Positions 6,819 through 7,641 of a DNA stretch of 7,641 nucleotides are shown one piece after another. This stretch comes from Chloroflexota bacterium (GTDB lineage Bacteria; Chloroflexota; Anaerolineae; Anaerolineales; UBA11858): assembly GCA_003513015.1 (NCBI GenBank), contig DOTA01000177.1, forward strand, positions 1-7,641. Reading direction: 5' to 3'. The position numbers were made by a program, and so were the translations under genes. The notes under the pieces were generated by a model, which worked only from the letters and a program-made list of their open reading frames with translations, ran no database searches and was not told the DNA's origin. How positions within the stretch are numbered: the first letter of the stretch is position 1; the number at the start of each line of letters is the position of its first letter.

Positions 6819-7286
6819 CTATTCGATATTTGTGATTTTGAAGTTGATTACCCCACCTGGGGTTTGAACAGGCACAATATCACCAACTCTTTTGCCCATC
6901 AACGCTTTCCCGATGGGTGATTCATTTGAAATTCGGCCATTCGTGGGATCAGCTTCGGTCGTACCAACTAGGTAATACACTTCGGGCGGAAAATCATCTT
7001 CCTGAATGGTAACCGTAGCTCCAATATCCACAGTGTCAAAACCCTTGCCGTTGTCTTCAATCAGTACAGCATGGCTTAGAATGTATTTTAGCTCTAGAAT
7101 CCGACCTTCCAAGAAACCTTGTTCCTCTTTCGTGGCAATATAATCTGCATTTTCAGATAAATCGCCCATTTGGATGGCTTCGCGTAAACGACGAGACAAG
7201 TCGGTACGAGCAGGGCCTTCTAGTTGTTTGAGTTCTTCCCGCAGGCGTTTTTCGCCTTCGGGTGTTAGATAGTGTTTCTCATTCAT
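6819..7286 (-). CDS. greA: Transcription elongation factor GreA
   Basis: GreA rescues backtracked RNA polymerase by entering the secondary channel and stimulating cleavage of the RNA 3' end. The product from ATG at 7286 is 155 residues, the usual size. The N-terminal coiled coil (about 1-76, starting YLTPEGEKRLREEL) carries the tip motif GDLSENADY with D42 and E45, the acidic residues that coordinate the catalytic Mg2+ at the polymerase active site. The C-terminal FKBP-like domain (about 80-155) ends with the signature SPIGKALMGKRVGD, then VPVQTPGGVINFKITNIE. The frame stays open upstream, with ATGs at 7316 and 7334. Those would add residues foreign to the family and overlap the likely -10 box (7319-7324), so they are rejected. 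The ribosome site is weak (AAAGAAAG). The gene converges on the membrane-protein gene and diverges from the tRNA pair. Confidence 0.95.
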   Translation of the reverse strand: MNEKHYLTPEGEKRLREELKQLEGPARTDLSRRLREAIQMGDLSENADYIATKEEQGFLEGRILELKYILSHAVLIEDNGKGFDTVDIGATVTIQEDDFPPEVYYLVGTTEADPTNGRISNESPIGKALMGKRVGDIVPVQTPGGVINFKITNIE

Positions 7287-7318
7287 GTTTTTTCTTTCTT
7301 TGGTTGGTATGGGCATAC

Positions 7319-7327
7319 ATTTTATCA
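7319..7327 (-). promoter_or_regulatory. Probable extended -10 promoter for greA
   Basis: Read on the minus strand, TGATAAAAT gives an extended -10 (TGn) joined to TAAAAT, five of six consensus bases. No good -35 is seen 16-18 bp upstream, as expected for extended -10 promoters. Initiation near 7312 would leave a leader of about 25 bases and agrees with the start at 7286. Confidence 0.45.
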
Positions 7328-7412
7328 CATACATTCAAAAAACCTGATTTCTGTCGCGCCAATACGAATTCATAGACCAACATCACGGGGAGCAAAACTT
7401 AATAGGCCATGC

Positions 7413-7441
7413 TTGACAATAAACCTCCATACGTGTAAAAT
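7413..7441 (+). promoter_or_regulatory. Near-consensus promoter for the tRNA pair
   Basis: TTGACA (7413-7418) and TAAAAT (7436-7441, five of six) are separated by exactly 17 bp. This is the best promoter match in the window. It lies about 27-30 bases, measured from the expected initiation point near 7448, before the 5' end of tRNA-Phe. Confidence 0.85.
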
Positions 7442-7475
7442 GTTGCCTGCGTTTGGACCTTGACCAATAGAATAA

Positions 7476-7548
7476 GCCGAGATAGCTCAGTTGGTAGAGC
7501 ACGCGACTGAAAATTGCGGTGTCGCCAGTTCGATTCTGGCTCTCGGCA
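7476..7548 (+). tRNA. tRNA-Phe (anticodon GAA)
   Basis: A full 73-base cloverleaf folds by eye. The acceptor stem GCCGAGA pairs with TCTCGGC (7541-7547), with discriminator A7548. The D arm is GCTC/GAGC. The anticodon stem CGCGA/TTGCG has one G-T pair and loop CTGAAAA, with GAA at 7509-7511. The variable loop is 5 bases, and the T arm is GCCAG/CTGGC with loop TTCGATT. The 3' CCA is not encoded, so it must be added by tRNA nucleotidyltransferase. The next tRNA gene follows after 21 bases, and both are probably cut from one transcript. Confidence 0.97.
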
Positions 7549-7569
7549 CTCTCGGTTAAAAGCCGACTC

Positions 7570-7641
7570 GCGGGCGTAGTTAAGTGGTATAACGTCTCCT
7601 TGCCAAGGAGAAGGCCACGGGTTCGAATCCCGTCGCCCGCT
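7570..7641 (+). tRNA. tRNA-Gly (anticodon GCC)
   Basis: The 72-base cloverleaf is complete to its discriminator base T7641, which is the last base of the window. The acceptor stem GCGGGCG pairs with CGCCCGC (7634-7640). The D arm is GTTA/TAAC, the anticodon stem is TCTCC/GGAGA with loop TTGCCAA (GCC at 7602-7604), and the T arm is ACGGG/CCCGT with loop TTCGAAT. Whether CCA is encoded cannot be seen. It likely shares the promoter at 7413-7441 with tRNA-Phe. Confidence 0.96.

Noticed and set aside
7287..7334. Longer greA reading frame starting at ATG 7334 or 7316
   Set aside because: The extra residues do not resemble GreA N-termini, and these starts fall on or upstream of the likely -10 box and transcription start.

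Overview
This window looks like ordinary chromosomal sequence from a member of the Chloroflexota, most likely the Anaerolineae. That assignment rests on protein style recalled from memory: an N-terminal four-cysteine domain on topoisomerase I, and a two-transmembrane protein of a type I associate with this class. There is no 16S rRNA gene to confirm it. I see no transposase, integrase, CRISPR array, phage gene or toxin-antitoxin pair, and I found no clear undescribed multi-gene system.

Layout, left to right. (1) Positions 2-777 hold the end of a KH-domain RNA-binding protein gene (khpA) and the 16S rRNA maturation factor gene rimM, overlapping by ATGA. A rho-independent terminator at 804-835 closes this unit. 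(2) A sigma70-type promoter at 879-908 precedes a tight co-directional group: dprA (single-stranded DNA-binding protein of transformation and recombination), a mannose-1-phosphate guanylyltransferase gene whose start lies inside the end of dprA, and topA (DNA topoisomerase I) 31 bp later. topA carries an extra N-terminal four-cysteine domain. (3) A 174-bp gap with its own promoter and a strong ribosome binding site leads to a gene for an uncharacterised 329-residue protein with two membrane segments. (4) A strong hairpin at 6763-6802 serves as a shared terminator between that gene and the convergent greA (transcript-cleavage factor) on the minus strand. (5) Divergent from greA, a near-consensus promoter at 7413-7441 drives tRNA-Phe(GAA) and tRNA-Gly(GCC). 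The second tRNA ends exactly at the window edge.

Functionally these are housekeeping genes: ribosome maturation (khpA, rimM), DNA processing and topology (dprA, topA), nucleotide-sugar synthesis (the GDP-mannose enzyme), transcription elongation (greA) and translation (tRNAs). By eye, base composition drifts from GC-richer in rimM, dprA and the front of topA to clearly AT-richer in the membrane-protein gene and greA. The points most worth a second look are the domain fused to topoisomerase I, the sugar-nucleotide gene set between dprA and topA, the absence of trmD after rimM, and the unknown membrane protein.
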